Positions 38,736-51,150 are shown, counted from the first letter of the stretch. The stretch: 64,000 nucleotides of DNA from Petrosia ficiformis (GCA_947044365.1 OX345636.1:27641466-27705465), one strand, 5' to 3'. The notes: generated by a model from the letters alone, not told the origin. A program made the numbers and translations.

Positions 38736-39105
38736 GATTGTGTTTTTGCTACTATTTGTAGCAGTGACTGCTACTCTCCCGTGAGAAAAGGACTTGTTTT
38801 TTATGTTAACTAAGTGTCCATTATTGGCCAATTTTCATTTCATTTGGTTACAGTTTAATTACCTAGAAGTCAGAATGCCTTACTAAAAGGGGTTTTAGTT
38901 ATAGTTGTAGTTAAACTAAAACAACACGGCTGTAAACCTTCGTCCCCAAAACTCTAACCCTAAACCCTTCGTCCCAAAACCCCATCTTGGAGCGCTTGTC
39001 CCAAATCTCTAGCTCAGAACCCTTGTCCCAAAACTCTAGCCCTGAGTTCTTGTCCCAAACCCCTGCTCCATTGTTAGGAAAGCCTCTCATGAATATTCAA
39101 TAACT

Positions 39106-42100
39106 ATGGTGCTATCAAACTCTCTTCTTTTACTAACTATAACTGTATACTCAAGTGAGTTATTAATTCAATATCAATTTTTTTTTCTATTATGATTTCA
39201 CAGTTCATGCACACTCATCATCAGGAGATGGAGGTATATCTTTTGAGAGTTTGATGCCTTCAATGTCATCAATGTGGACGTACTCTGTTTCAAATCTACC
39301 ATCCCCATCACTATCATCAGAAACAAGAGTTGTCACACCCACCTCGAGTTACTTCAATGCAGACTCATACCCATACTTCCATTAGTGACACTTCAACATT
39401 TCATACTGTGACCAGCACAAGTGACATTATCACTTCCACTTCTTCCTCCAGTAGTGTAGAACCAACCTCATCCATCTTACAACTCAAATCAGCATTAATC
39501 CTTTATGTCACATTTCCTCCCTTATGTCTGGTGGTATTAATTGTCATAATTGTTGAAATTGTAAGTGAACAATTTGGTCTCCATAGAAACACTTTGTATA
39601 ATGTCCCATACCATTGTTAAATGAATTAGTGAAAAGTATTTATTTCTTTTTCAGGAAAGTGAACAGATTGTACATTCATGAAGCATATTCTCCACCTCAT
39701 GAAAGTACATTCTAACTATATAATTATATAACCACTTTGATTATTCATAGTTAAGTAATCTATAACGTAATAACTATAACAGAAATATAATTATAGTATA
39801 CTTTCAGTTACTAACTATACCACTTTTAGTAATCAATAATCATTAAAGTATATTATTCGATTTTTATAGACTTGACTTTGTGTTTTATAGGCCTTGTTGA
39901 TATTACATAATATTAATATTGTTATACTCATTCAGGAATATAATTATGAATTCAGTACTGTTTCAATGGAAAATTGCATCTCCCAATAGATCCCACATTT
40001 AGTAAATGAATGAATATAAAGTCGCATTTGATCGTATTTTGAGATCATGGTGAACGTGAATGACCTTCAGTTAAAAGTCCATTATTGATTTACATTATTG
40101 ATTTCCATTATTGATTTCCATTATTGATTTCCATTATTGATTTACATTATTGATTTCCATTATTGATTTCCATTATTGATTTCCATTATTGATTTCCATT
40201 ATTGATTTACATTATTGATTTCCATTATTGATTTCCATTATTGATTTCCATTATTGATTTCCATTATTGATTTCCATTATTGATTTCCATTATTGATTTA
40301 CATTATTGATTTACATTATTGATTTACATTATTGATTTCCATTATTGATTTACATTATTGATTTACTAACTGTCATTTCATTTTTCAGGTGTTATGTGTC
40401 AGAAGATATAGAAGGTATATTAATATCATTAATTTGTTTACATGTATTTCCTGTCAGTTTGTCTATGTGTATTGAAAGTGCTTATAGATTGACCAGGTTT
40501 CATAAAGGGGGTGAGGAACCTCTCATTCCCCTGTCCTAGATGAGTGCAGACCAGCTGAATAATCTATATAATAATACCGTTGTCTGTCCACCTGCAACAA
40601 TGATCCAGAAAATTCGATACTGATGCGATGCTTTGACGTGACATAATAAAAGAAGTCGTTGACAGTATATTTGAGTTTTCAGCGTAAGCTTGGAAAGATG
40701 GACGAGATAGACATAGATAGACATAGACATAGACAAACACGGACAAGACTAACTGATATACAGAGAAGCCCAGCTAACATCTGATAGAGATAGACATAGA
40801 AGGAGCCTGTAGTGTGCTACACTTAGAAGATACTATGCATGCCTAGCTTAAACCGCCAAAATGACCGTACTAAACTTATTAAATTTTATTAGGTCTAAAA
40901 CGTACTATGCCTGGAATGTACTACGCTTAGAAATGTACTATACTTGCCTAACTTACACTGCCAAAGGTGGTATTAAGCTAGTAAATTAAAATTAGTGATG
41001 TGCAATACATATCAATATATCGACATATCGATATTTTCATTCAATATTGTGATACAATATTCGCTTTGGGTGTATCAATACACTGGAATGCAAACCTGGG
41101 TTTTCTAGTTTACCTGATTTTATACCTAAAAGCAATAATTATAACAAGCTAGTGTGCATAACTTTGATTGATTTCTTTTATCATTTCTTTGCAATATACA
41201 ACCAAACAGGACATTTATTTATATACATTTTATAAGCATTTCATTTATTATTTCAAATATCGTGATACTGTATCATATCCTGATATTTTTTGATAGCGAT
41301 ATGCAATACTATTATTTTGTCGTATTGCACATCTCTAATTATAATTATAAATATTGATGTATTTGACTTCAAGTCTACTCTGTTTGTACTATTCTAGAAT
41401 ACGGAAGTTAAGGTTGCATCTAATGCCTTTACATAATATGGATGGAAGTGACTATGAAGATGAATCTGACGAAGGAATAGATGAAGAAGAAGATGATAGA
41501 GAAGCTGCTTTTATTGTAAGTTGATAGTCCAAAGAACAGAACTAGGAGTGTATCAATTGAGAAAAAAACAGCTGCATTTGTTTTTCTATTGATGAACTCC
41601 TGATAGCCATTTCCCTAGCAACCTATGAGTCTAATATATGAGCAACTTTCATGACTCCATCTTATTAGTATGGCTTCATAGCTATAGCTAGCTAGTGGAT
41701 AATAATGTGGATATAATATGTGTGATTAACTAGGCCTGTGTAATTAATTACACAGGCCTAGTTAATCACACATATTATATCCACATTATTATCCACTAGG
41801 TATAGCTATGAAGTCATACTAATCACACAGGCCTAGTTAATCACACATATTATATCCACATTATTATCCACTAGGTATAGCTATGAAGTCATACTAATCA
41901 CACAGGCCTAGTTAGTCACACATATTATATCCACATTATTATCAACTAGGTATAGCTATGAAGTCATACTAATCACACAGGCCTAGTTAATCACACATAT
42001 TATATCCACATTATTATCCACTAGGTATAGCTATGAAGTCATACTAATCACACAGGCCTAGTTAATCACACATATTATATCCACATTATTATCCACTAGC

Positions 42101-43936
42101 TATAGCTATGAAGTCATACTAATCACACAGGCCTAGTTAATCACACATATTATATCCACAGTCTGCGTTTCGTGATGCACTCTGTCTTCGATATGGGTGG
42201 CCATGTAAAGATCTACCATCACAATGCAAGTGTGGCAATCAACCGTCTGTTGATCATTTATTATCCTGTCCCATGGGCGGATAACCATCGTTAAGACATA
42301 ACGAGATTAGAGACATTATTGCTTCCTTTTTAACTGAGGTCTGTTGTAATGTGTCCATAGAACCAGGTCTACAGGAATTATCTGGAGAACTACTCACCCA
42401 TCGATCGGCTAATACTACCCCTAATGCAAGACTAGATGTAGCATCAGCTGATGGTGTGTGGGGTAGTCGCTTTGAGAGATTCTTTTTTGATGTTAGAGTG
42501 TTCAATCCCTTTGCTCCCTCCAATAGTCATGGACCTCTTGCAGACATATATATGAAACATGAAGCAGACAAGAGGAGACTATATGAGGAACGTGTGTGGG
42601 ACGTCGAACAAGCCACATTTATTCCACTTATTTTTTCAACTACGGGGGGCATGGGCAAGCCTGCAAGATCGTTTTATAGAAGGTTGGCTACTCTTCTAAG
42701 TGAGAAGAACAATATCTCATATAGCAAATGTATGGAGCTAATCAGATGTAAATTGACCTTTGCGTTACTACGATCTTCCATTGTATGTATTCGTGGAAGC
42801 CGATCATCCCGATCATCCCGGCCACCTTCAGCCAATTTTACCTCTTTGGAACTTCAGTATTCTGAAGCTCAAATTTCCTCCATCTGACTTTATTGACTCA
42901 TTATTATTATTATTATATTATTATTGTTATTATAATTTATGTATTGGTTATACAATTATAATTGTACTATTACCTTAAAAATATTAATATTATTATTACT
43001 AATACCTCCTAAGTCAGTGTAATAATTATGTTACTATTACCTTAAAATGCTATTACTGCCTAAGTCTGTGTTTCTGTTGAGAGATTTCTTTGAAATTCTA
43101 TTGTCTTATATATATACACTTGTTGTTAAGTCATTCCCATCAAAAAGTCCCAGTTTGATGGGCACTTGTATTGTAGTTAACATTGGAATGAGTCTGTTAT
43201 TAGAATGCATTAGTAATTGGAATATGGTAGTTAACATTGGAATGAGGCTGTTATTAGAATGCATTAGTAATTGGAATATGGTAGTTCACATTGGAATGAG
43301 GCTGTCATTAGGATGTAGCTAACATTGGAATGACACTGTTATTAGGATGTAGTAGTGATTGTGATATGGTAGTTAACATTGGAATTAGGATGTAGTAGTG
43401 ATTATGATATGGTAGTCAACATTGGAATGAGGATGTAGTAGTGATTATGATATGGTAGTAAACATTGGAATGAGGATGTAGTAGTGAGGTAGTTAATATT
43501 GGAATCAGGCTGTTATTAAATGCATGAGTAATTGCAATAAATATGGTAGTTAACATTGGAATGAGTCTGTTATTTTGATCTGCCAATATTATCTCAATGG
43601 CAAAATATTGTCTTACTGCAATTAAATAATATGCAGTTGAAAAATACTATAACACTTAGTCTTGAGCCACATGCTCTCAAAACAAGGACCAGAAGGGTCA
43701 TTTAAAGAAAAAAGAGCCTATTTTTGTTAGACAGTATCACTGAGTAGTTGTAATGCAGTAATCTAAAGTCACCTTTAGGCAATAATCGCAAAACTTAATT
43801 TTCAATATCGCCCAACCCTAGTTCACACCACAATGCAATCATAGGATACTTGTTTACTAGTTTTCTTCATTTTGTTTTTTAGATTTCTTCAATGGAAGGT
43901 AGACAAACTATACTACAATTCTCAGAAAGTCCATAA
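39106..43936 (+). CDS. Small mucin-like single-pass membrane protein, copy A
   Basis: I do not recognise a named family. Exon 39106-39154 encodes a signal peptide (MVLSNSLLLLTITVYSS, cut in phase 1 at gtgagt). Exon 39204 onward encodes a Ser/Thr-rich stretch (SGDGGISFESLMPSM). A Ser/Thr-rich segment followed by a hydrophobic helix (about LILYVTFPPLCLVVLIVIIV) ends at a GTAAGT donor at 39561. Exon 40389-40414 adds VLCVRRYRR, a basic stop-transfer; 41398-41515 adds an acidic tail (DYEDESDEGIDEEEDD); 43883-43936 adds the C-terminus ending QFSESP. An alternative last exon at 39655-39681 would end the protein ESEQIVHS. Problem: the 39204 exon and the membrane exon are in different frames with no convincing intron between them, so either a short-range splice is missed or there is a 1-nt lesion near 39255-39330. 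Inferred topology is type I: mucin-like ectodomain, acidic cytoplasmic tail. Confidence 0.55.
40084..40372 (+). repeat. 13-bp tandem array, copy A
   Basis: About 22 units of gatttccattatt with gatttacattatt variants, ending 17 bp before the acceptor of a membrane-protein exon. Confidence 0.85.
40563..40982 (+). mobile_element. Candidate non-autonomous Helitron (copy A)
   Basis: Starts TCTATATAATAATACCGTTG after an A and ends near GCTAG followed by T, matching the 5'-TC..CTAG-3', A/T-insertion signature of Helitrons. The interior contains a run related to the Arg-rich leader of the Helitron protein (gaagcccagctaacatctga). Confidence 0.55.
40994..41337 (+). mobile_element. MITE family 6, copy A
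   Basis: Inverted ends tagtgatgtgcaatac and gtattgcacatctcta with cgatat-rich interior; the duplicate at 60.73-61.08 kb is almost identical, so insertion predates the duplication. Confidence 0.65.
41665..42180. repeat. 76-bp tandem array, copy A (mostly reverse)
   Basis: One forward unit (ggataataatgtggatataa) faces five reverse units (ttatatccacattattatcc) across taattaatta, forming a palindromic head. Confidence 0.85.
42182..42887 (+). mobile_element. Second RLE-like retroelement C-terminus, 5' truncated
   Basis: This is homologous to the C-terminal part of the element at 36.36-37.06 kb. It reads AFRDALCLRYGW, CKCGNQPSVDHLLSCPMGG, stop, RHNEIRDIIA, then ARLDVASADGVWG, FFFDVRVFNPFAPS, FIPLIFSTTGGMGKPA and IRCKLTFALLRSS, ending at a TGA at 42885. 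A single in-frame TAA lies at about 42281. The C-terminal 178 codons are otherwise open. The 5' edge falls exactly at the end of a 76-bp tandem array inside the last intron of the membrane-protein gene, and the duplicate of that intron (61.8-62.0 kb) lacks the insert. A 5' truncation with intact 3' end is typical of target-primed reverse transcription. Confidence 0.75.
43160..43570 (+). repeat. Degenerate tandem array, copy A
   Basis: Units of about 55 bp built on gtagttaacattggaatgag and ctgttattagaatgcattag. Confidence 0.8.
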
Positions 43937-44666
43937 TATTTCACTATTATAATTATAATAATATCAATTTTTGGTACATTAAAATGCATGTATAGATAAA
44001 TTTACATATTATAATACATTACTATCTATGTATGTGTGTATAATATATTATGCATGTACATATATGCAATTTGTGCATACATGTATGTGCGTAATATATT
44101 TATAATTATTATAAATTATTATGTATGTAAATCTGCATAATTATAATAATAATTATTATTATGTATTATGTCTCCTACTCTTTTTAAAAAGTTATTACCC
44201 ATTAAATTGTATTATTAATTTTTTTTTTTTTACAAAATTTTATTTCGTAATTTGATTAAATCTGCAAAATGTTTGTCAAGAAATCAAATAGTTTTATAAT
44301 TATACAATTGTAAACTTAAGAGAAAAGGAGTTAAAATAAATCAATGATCAATTAAAAATTATTAAAAATTATGAGTAATGATGAATAACAAAAATGATAC
44401 ATAAATAGAAAATTACAAATTAGCTTAATTGAAATGAATAAATTATTAATAATTATAATTATTTAAGATAGTAACTTATTGATTAAGGTATTTTTATTAT
44501 AATATTTTAGATATAAAATTTAAGATTATATATTTATCACTCTCTTTCATCCTCCTATTAATCCATTTCCATTAACACTTCCCGACAAACAATGTTTTCA
44601 GTTACAATTTTAGTTTGTGTATTGTTGAAACAGCTTCCCTCCATTGTGAATAGAGCTAAACTCTTA

Positions 44667-45720
44667 CCTTACAGCCATCCGATAACAATAAAATTGTTGC
44701 ATTGTAACTTTGGTTCTTGTTGCTGTTCGGTGTTCTTCAACATGATGCAATGCATTATATAAACCCAGATCTCCTCTAGCAAATAAAAGAGGATGATAAC
44801 ACGTGGGATCTAGGTTACATGACATATGAGATACGCTGTGGTGGTATATCTTTGGGATAGATTACAACTTCTCTATTAGCAGGTGGGGCACCATCTTCCC
44901 CAATGAAAACAGCAGCCACCTCATCATGAGTTGGCTCATTGTACCTTTTCTGATCATGACCCCACTTGAAATAACGTCTTACCTCTCTTGGTGTTCCATT
45001 TTTTGCGCATCCAGACCCTTGTTCTTCTTGCTGAACTTCATGCATGTACTTATATGCAACAGCATATGAACTACTTTAATCCATGACATTCTGTATGATT
45101 TGCATAACATCATTTGTACATAAACTATTTAGTAATGAATTCATGTGTCTGTTTATTGCTTGACTACCCTCAATAATGTATAGTTGTCCATACTGTAACT
45201 CTTCACCATCATGTGGATACAGGGAATTGGTACAATGATAGGTCAGACCATGTATACAAAACAGTAAGTACCATGACCCTGTGGAATGTCTACATTAGCT
45301 CCAAATGATGGAAATGCAAATACACTATTATAATTTCTAATGTTATTTCTGAAATTAATTGAATCTTGTGTGAAACCCATTAACAATTCTTTTAGACTTT
45401 CAGGATATTCACACAATTGAGTTAAAGAAACCTTACCATTATGACAACAGTTTCTTTGTTCATTACAAAACCTAATTAAGAGATTCACAATACTGGCACA
45501 ATTCATTCATTTGTCCCAAGTAATATACTGTATCCAAATCAACCTCACTTATCATGTGTCTTCTCATTCTATGTCTAACTCTATCAGATGTTAGCTTGGC
45601 TTCTCTCTCGATATCAGTTAGTGTTGTTCTTGTTTCTCTATGTCTCTGTCTATCCAACGATCTCCTGAACTCTCTTTCTTCTTCTGCATGTCTCCAAAGC
45701 TATTCTCTGTCTTTGTATAA
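44667..45720 (-). mobile_element. Helitron N-terminal region, decayed
   Basis: Minus-strand reading frames give the N-terminal half of a Helitron protein. An Arg-rich leader (RETRTTLTDIEREAKLTSD) is followed by MNELCQYCESLN and CCHNGKVSLTQL, the cysteine-containing motif of Helitron proteins. Then come FRNNIRNYNSVFAFPSFGAN with HGTYCF, RYNEPTHDEVAAVFIGEDG and IYPKDIPPQRISY, and after a frameshift LDPTCYHPLLFARGDLGLYN with TKVTMQQFYCYRMAVR. The last part enters the Helitron_like_N domain. Frames change at about 45480, 45240-45050 and 44825. It is opposite in orientation to the helicase piece at 35.0-35.8 kb, so the two are not halves of one insertion without rearrangement. Confidence 0.85.
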
Positions 45721-46253
45721 TTCTGTTCATGAATTAAACTCAAACGTCTTTACACAACGCTTAATCTTTAATTTTCTTTATTTTGGATTCGTAAGAATAC
45801 TAATTAAATTTGGTCTATTACAGTTGAAAGCCTATGATTACTTATGTTTGCATTGAATATAGTCGTCTATTTTTCTTAATCTTTTATCTTCTGTCAATAA
45901 CATTAATGTTCTTTTTATAAAACCTTTTTTCTTTTCCTAATGAATCAACTAAGTACTATCATTTTCGATTGTATTTCATTGGAAAATTAATGAACTAATT
46001 TCATTCTCTTTCGAGTAGCTAGCTATATTTCTCGAGACTAATCTCAAATTATCATTCTTGAAAATATTTTCAAATTAGCTAGCCATCACTTTTTCGTTAT
46101 AATTATTAGATACACTATTTTCGATATAATTTGTTTTCTAATTCGACTGGTTTATTATTATCATTTAAAAAAAATCATCATCAATGCTACCACTTGATGC
46201 ATGCATCCCTCTGGCAAAGAAATTTTTCAAAGTCAACAGTATTTTGTTCGGTT
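45721..46253. other. AT-rich intergenic, no gene seen
   Basis: Contains motifs (cagttgaaagcctatgatta) repeated at 54.79 and 54.91 kb. No exon or ORF is supported. Confidence 0.5.
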
Positions 46254-46505
46254 CTTGTACGTTATGAAGTAAAAGAGAATAGCATTGTACATAATAATAA
46301 TTATTATTCTAGACATCTATACAATATCAATTAATAATTAATTGCTTGCATCCTCGTGCACCCTGCACACGCCTCCCTGGCGAGGATGGGTGCATGCATG
46401 CATGCTCCCAGACCTGCTGCACGTGCAGGAATTTGAGCTCCCTTTCATAAGCCAGAGAAGACTGTGCATGTCATCGATCTCAAGACTCAAGACGAAGAAG
46501 ATTAA
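46254..46505 (+). repeat. Dispersed repeat, copy 1
   Basis: From tcttgtacgttatgaagtaa through gcacacgcctccctggcgag to tctcaagactcaagacgaag; nearly identical to 53127-53397. Short ORFs on both strands (MLASSCTLHTPPWRG) are shared but lack coding support. Confidence 0.8.
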
Positions 46506-46679
46506 TATCTGTGATAAATTGCACTGTCTAAAATAAAAGAAAAGTAAAACACACAAAATTATTATTAATTTTTACTAAAAGTAACATGGTATTATAAGAT
46601 TTATACTGATGAAAAAGGATCTCTAAACGAATTTACGAAATGGAATACATGGAATGATTGAAAATGAATCTACTATATA

Positions 46680-48400
46680 GACAGAATGTTACACAAGCAT
46701 AATCAATATAATTATAATACCGATACGTACATTATAATAAAACTGTAAACAGTTGAATCCAGTTCTTACTCCATAAACACATTGTGCATGTTATATAATC
46801 ATCAGTAATACTAATAGTCATAAATGTAGAAACTTTTTATCTATATACTGATCTATATACATATAATTGAAATCATTAACTTTCCTATATCTAATGTGAT
46901 GTATTAACAATTCGGCAAATAAATTTCAGCCTTCGTGTATTCTAAAGTTCGTGAAGGTACAACATTGGATGTCAAAAATAGTAGTTATTGTATCAGATTG
47001 ATCACCACATGAAACAATTCAAATTAAATTAAAAACAACAAAACAAAATTATTCATGAGTGATGGATAATGAATCTGGTCCTTAATCCATAAGTACACTA
47101 TGTGTTATATAATTACCAGTAATAATAATGGTAATATAAATGTAGAAATTATGGCAAGCATTTATCTATACTGTTCTTTATACGTATAATTGAAATCACT
47201 AACTTTCCTATATCAAATGTGATGTAATAACAATCCGGTCCATAGCTTTCCAACTTCATGTATTCTAAAGAATTTTAAGCACAGTTTGTGACAACATTGA
47301 AGTAGTAGTTTTTGTGAATATATACCTATTGAAACATTTCCAAATAAGCTTAAAGACGACTAATATAATTTACTCATTAGGGATGGAAAACGAACCCAGT
47401 CCTTAACCACAGTAGTCTTTCTGAGTCTCTTGAGTCCCAAGCAGTCTCTGAGTCTCATGAGTCCCTATGAGTCTCTATGAGTCTCATGAATCTCATGAGT
47501 CCACAGTAGTCTTTCTGAGTCTCACGAGTCTCTCATAGTCTCATGAATCCCCTTTAGTTTTTATTAGTATCAAGAGTCTCATCCATAACTAAGCACAGAT
47601 TGTGATGACATTAAAAGAGTAGTTATTGTATTAGATTGAACACCTATTGAAACATTTCCAAATAAGCTTAAAGACGACTAATATAATTTACTCATGGAAT
47701 GGTAAACAAACCCAGTCCTTAATCCATAAGTACACTATGAGATATATTATTACCAGTAATAATAATGGTAAAATATATGTAGAAATTCTGGCAAGTATTT
47801 ATCTATACTGTTCATTATAATATTATGTATAATTGAAATCACTAACTTTCCTATATCATATGTGAAGTAATACCAATCCAGTCAATAGCTTTCCATTTCA
47901 TGTACTCTAAAGAGATTGAAATAAAGATTGTGAAAACATTCAAAGTCAAAGAGAGTAGTTATTGTATGTGATTGAACACCTATTGAAACACTTCAAATAG
48001 GCTTAAAGGTGAAAAGATAATTTACTCATAAGTGAGGGTAATGAATCTGGTCCTTCTACTCCATAAGTATGTACATAGTATGTTATATAATTATCAGTAC
48101 AATAATTGTTATTATAGCTAAAAAGCTTTGAAGCTCTTGCAAGTATTTATGTATACGATTCATTATGCATATAATAATTATTGAAATCACTAACTTTCCT
48201 ATATCAAATGCAATGTAATACCAATCCCGTCCTTAGCTCTCCACCTTTATGTGTTCTAACAAATAATAATTAATTAGAGGTGTGGATAATGAAACTCAGA
48301 GAGTGTATTTATTCAATCTACTTGAATCACTTCCAAGAAACCCAATTACGACAAATCTGATTCGTATTATTGGATGGAAAACAAATCTTGTGCGACAATT
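46680..48400. repeat. Degenerate tandem repeat, about 300-350-bp unit
   Basis: Motifs gaaatcactaactttcctat and ggtccttaatccataagtac recur at roughly 46.87, 47.19, 47.83 and 48.18 kb. A short tgagtctcatgagtcc minisatellite is embedded at 47.41-47.58 kb. No genes. Confidence 0.7.
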
Positions 48401-49054
48401 ACCATAATTTATATCAAATAGTTATTCCTGATAAATATTGTAATACAAATGTAGGCATTATTGAAACCAAGGTAAATGCTTACCTAAGTGATGTCGTAAG
48501 TTGGATAACTATGGACTGCTTTAATAATACATCATACTAGATTTACGAAAGTTAGTATCATTGGAACTGCAATACAGTTGCATACACAAACTCTGCAGCG
48601 TATACATATGTGTACAAGTTAAAATTTATATACATATTTCATAAAATTGCTTAATGAATGCAATCATAGAGAAATAGGGGTGGTGGGGCTATTACTGTTC
48701 TTCTGCAGATGGTGGGCTTAGTTATTTTTTTCATCAAACTGATTACTTATTTTAACCAAACAACATTATTTTAAACTTACAAATTTACTTCTGCAAAATG
48801 ATGAACATGGCCAACAGTAGACATTTTCAAATGACTGACAGATTGTAATTTACAAAATTGGTGGTTGCATGAGTATCATTGTCGTTTATTACCGGATGCG
48901 GAAAGTAGCAGACCCTCGCTAATTTTCGAAATCCTCCTGTGTAGTATGGGTTAATAATAAGTATCGCGTACTGTAGGGGTTAAAATGCGGTATCTTATCC
49001 AGTCCAACTAACCGGTTCATTTCTCATTTTGGGTACATTTAATACATCACATTC

Positions 49055-49300
49055 TAGTCAGTATCGTTGTGAGGGTTGTATGCTGTTTAGTTACTATAAC
49101 TAGTGGGTGGATTGTGTTTTTGCTACTATTTGTAGCAGTGACTGCTACTCTCCCGTGTTCTAGTCTACCTTATCCAGTGCTCCGGTTACAGCCTACCTCA
49201 TCCAGTGCTCCAGTTCCAGCCTACCTCGTCCAGTCTCCAATTTCAGCCTACCTCATCCAGTATTCCAGTCCAGAACACTTTAATTTCTTTTTAATTTCTT
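49055..49300 (+). repeat. Third partial copy of the duplicated block edge, plus tacctcatccagtgctccag repeats
   Basis: tagtgggtggattgtgtttt and gtagcagtgactgctactct match 58.75-58.80 and 38.74-38.78 kb; it continues into a short Pro/Ser-coding minisatellite whose relatives lie at 54.00-54.11 kb. A 94-codon ORF (MRVVCCLVTITSG, hydrophobic) spans it; coding status is doubtful. Confidence 0.5.
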
Positions 49301-49942
49301 GTAGTTTATTTCTGTTTATGTACATTTTTTTTTTCAAATTTCATATTTTTTGAATAATAATTATTACAAAAAAATTTAATAAATATTTCACATTTTATTT
49401 ATAGAGTAGTCATGTTTATCTTCTGAATTTATACTTTTAATAAATTTATTATATAGCTTGGTAATTATGTACAATTATACATAACTTGTGGAATTTTGTA
49501 CCTTTACAGTTCCCATACTTTTTTATGTAATTATACTTCACCCATCTAACTTTGTTTTTGTATATCTGCATGCATGGAGTTCCCAGCTAAGTTTGTTTTT
49601 GCATGCATAGTTCCCATAAAGACATACAGGTATTACAGTAGTGAAAGCATTTTATGCCAATGCTGTCTACAGTCTTTACACTTGGCAATATGAATAATAA
49701 GTGTTGATTATTTTTCTAGTTAAGTTAAGATGATTGTTACTGTCATCACTAACATTATACATGTAAGTAAGTCATGATTGGGAAGAGAAGAATTATGTTT
49801 GAAATTTGTTTGTCAACTTGACTTTTAAAAGGAAATTTATCATAAATTATGTAGTCTATAAACTATATAATTATATATAATATATAATACACAAACTAAT
49901 GTAGCCAATATGTCCCTATGACTTCTTGGATTCAAACATAGA
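49301..49942. other. AT-rich DNA 3' of GCP2
   Basis: No feature beyond low-complexity AT sequence. Confidence 0.5.
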
Positions 49943-50391
49943 TCATGACAAGGTAGTATAGGAACTGTTATAGTCCAATCTAGTCACCATGTGTCCCCGT
50001 GATCTCTTGGATTCAATTCTTGACATTTCTTGAAGTATTCCAAGAAGAGCAGATAAATCTTGTGTGAATTTGCTCTCATGAGTTCTAACCTCTGAAAGAA
50101 ATTCAGGCCCAATGAAGGTTCCCGAAAGATCCTAGAAGAAATACACAGGAGTATAACTACATATCTGCTCACACATAAATTACTAAGATTCTAAGGTTTC
50201 GTACATGCAGGATTTTTTGCAGGTGGAGAAAAAAAACTTCAAAGATTCAGAAACATTTTTTTGGGTAGTCAAATCAATCCTGGTTTCAAAAACCAGATGA
50301 AGGGGAGAACTACAGATGTCCTGTCCTCTAACCTCTGAACTATTAAAACTATGAAGAGTGGGTATCTACTACTAATAATACTTACAATATA

Positions 50392-50425
<34 letters not shown>

Positions 50426-51034
50426 TTCACAAATAATCATTTGTAAAATGATACCTATAATATTTTTTTGGATTTGAACACTAATAAGTGCTATGAAATT
50501 TCCAAATAAAATTGTTACATGCACCTATACCTGTACCTGCATGTGATTAGCAAAATCGAGACAACACTGTACCAGACGATTGGTTAATTCGACAACTTCA
50601 CAATTTGTAAGAAGACAATCTTCTAAACATCTATCCAAAAAAATCTATGAAATAGAGAAAAGTATACTGACTTCCAAAGTACATAGACGAACAGACAGAC
50701 AGACACAGACACACACACACACCTGTGTGTCTAGCCAGGACTTCATCAATGGTAGTAACTTGGCTCAGTTTCTGATGCCAGTTTGGCTCCAGAACTTCAT
50801 AACTCATGTAATACCGAAGACCTTGTATGAAGTTTAGCATGCGTTGCAACAGAGCAAATGCAGCTGTATTCCTAGAACAAAACTATTTACCATGAATTAT
50901 CCAACAAGGAATGATTTTTGTTTTAGTTAATAATTAAACACATATTGTTAAGGTTACTACATGTACATCACATACATACATGTATAGGTAGGTGAGAATT
51001 GAGTTAGGGGCAGGTTCAGTCATGGAGCAGAGGT

Positions 51035-51150
51035 TTGGATAAGTTCATATGGTGCACCGTTGGTCCAAAGCACTTCTTCTTTGGTACTGGACAGTTGTTT
51101 CTTTGGGCCAGATGGTGATATCAATTATAATGATGTCACTAACAGCATAT
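51035..51150 (+). mobile_element. MITE family 1, decayed fragment
   Basis: Only gataagttcatatggtgcac and the ttctttgggccag segment are recognisable, in a GCP2 intron. Confidence 0.45.

Larger units (their letters stand above)
38740..44096 (+). repeat. Segmental duplication, copy A
   Basis: Almost base-for-base match to 58760-63080, same orientation. It includes the membrane-protein gene, the 13-bp array, a Helitron-like insert and a MITE. Differences are an extra 325 bp with the TM exon, fewer 13-bp units, opposite orientation of the 76-bp array, and an extra retroelement piece at 42182-42887. Confidence 0.85.

Noticed and set aside
44815..45657. Three short minus-strand ORFs as separate host genes
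   Set aside because: Together they read in order as one frameshifted Helitron N-terminal region.
35035..45720. One autonomous Helitron spanning 35-45.7 kb
   Set aside because: The helicase part is on the plus strand and the N-terminal part on the minus strand, with unrelated gene and duplication sequence between.
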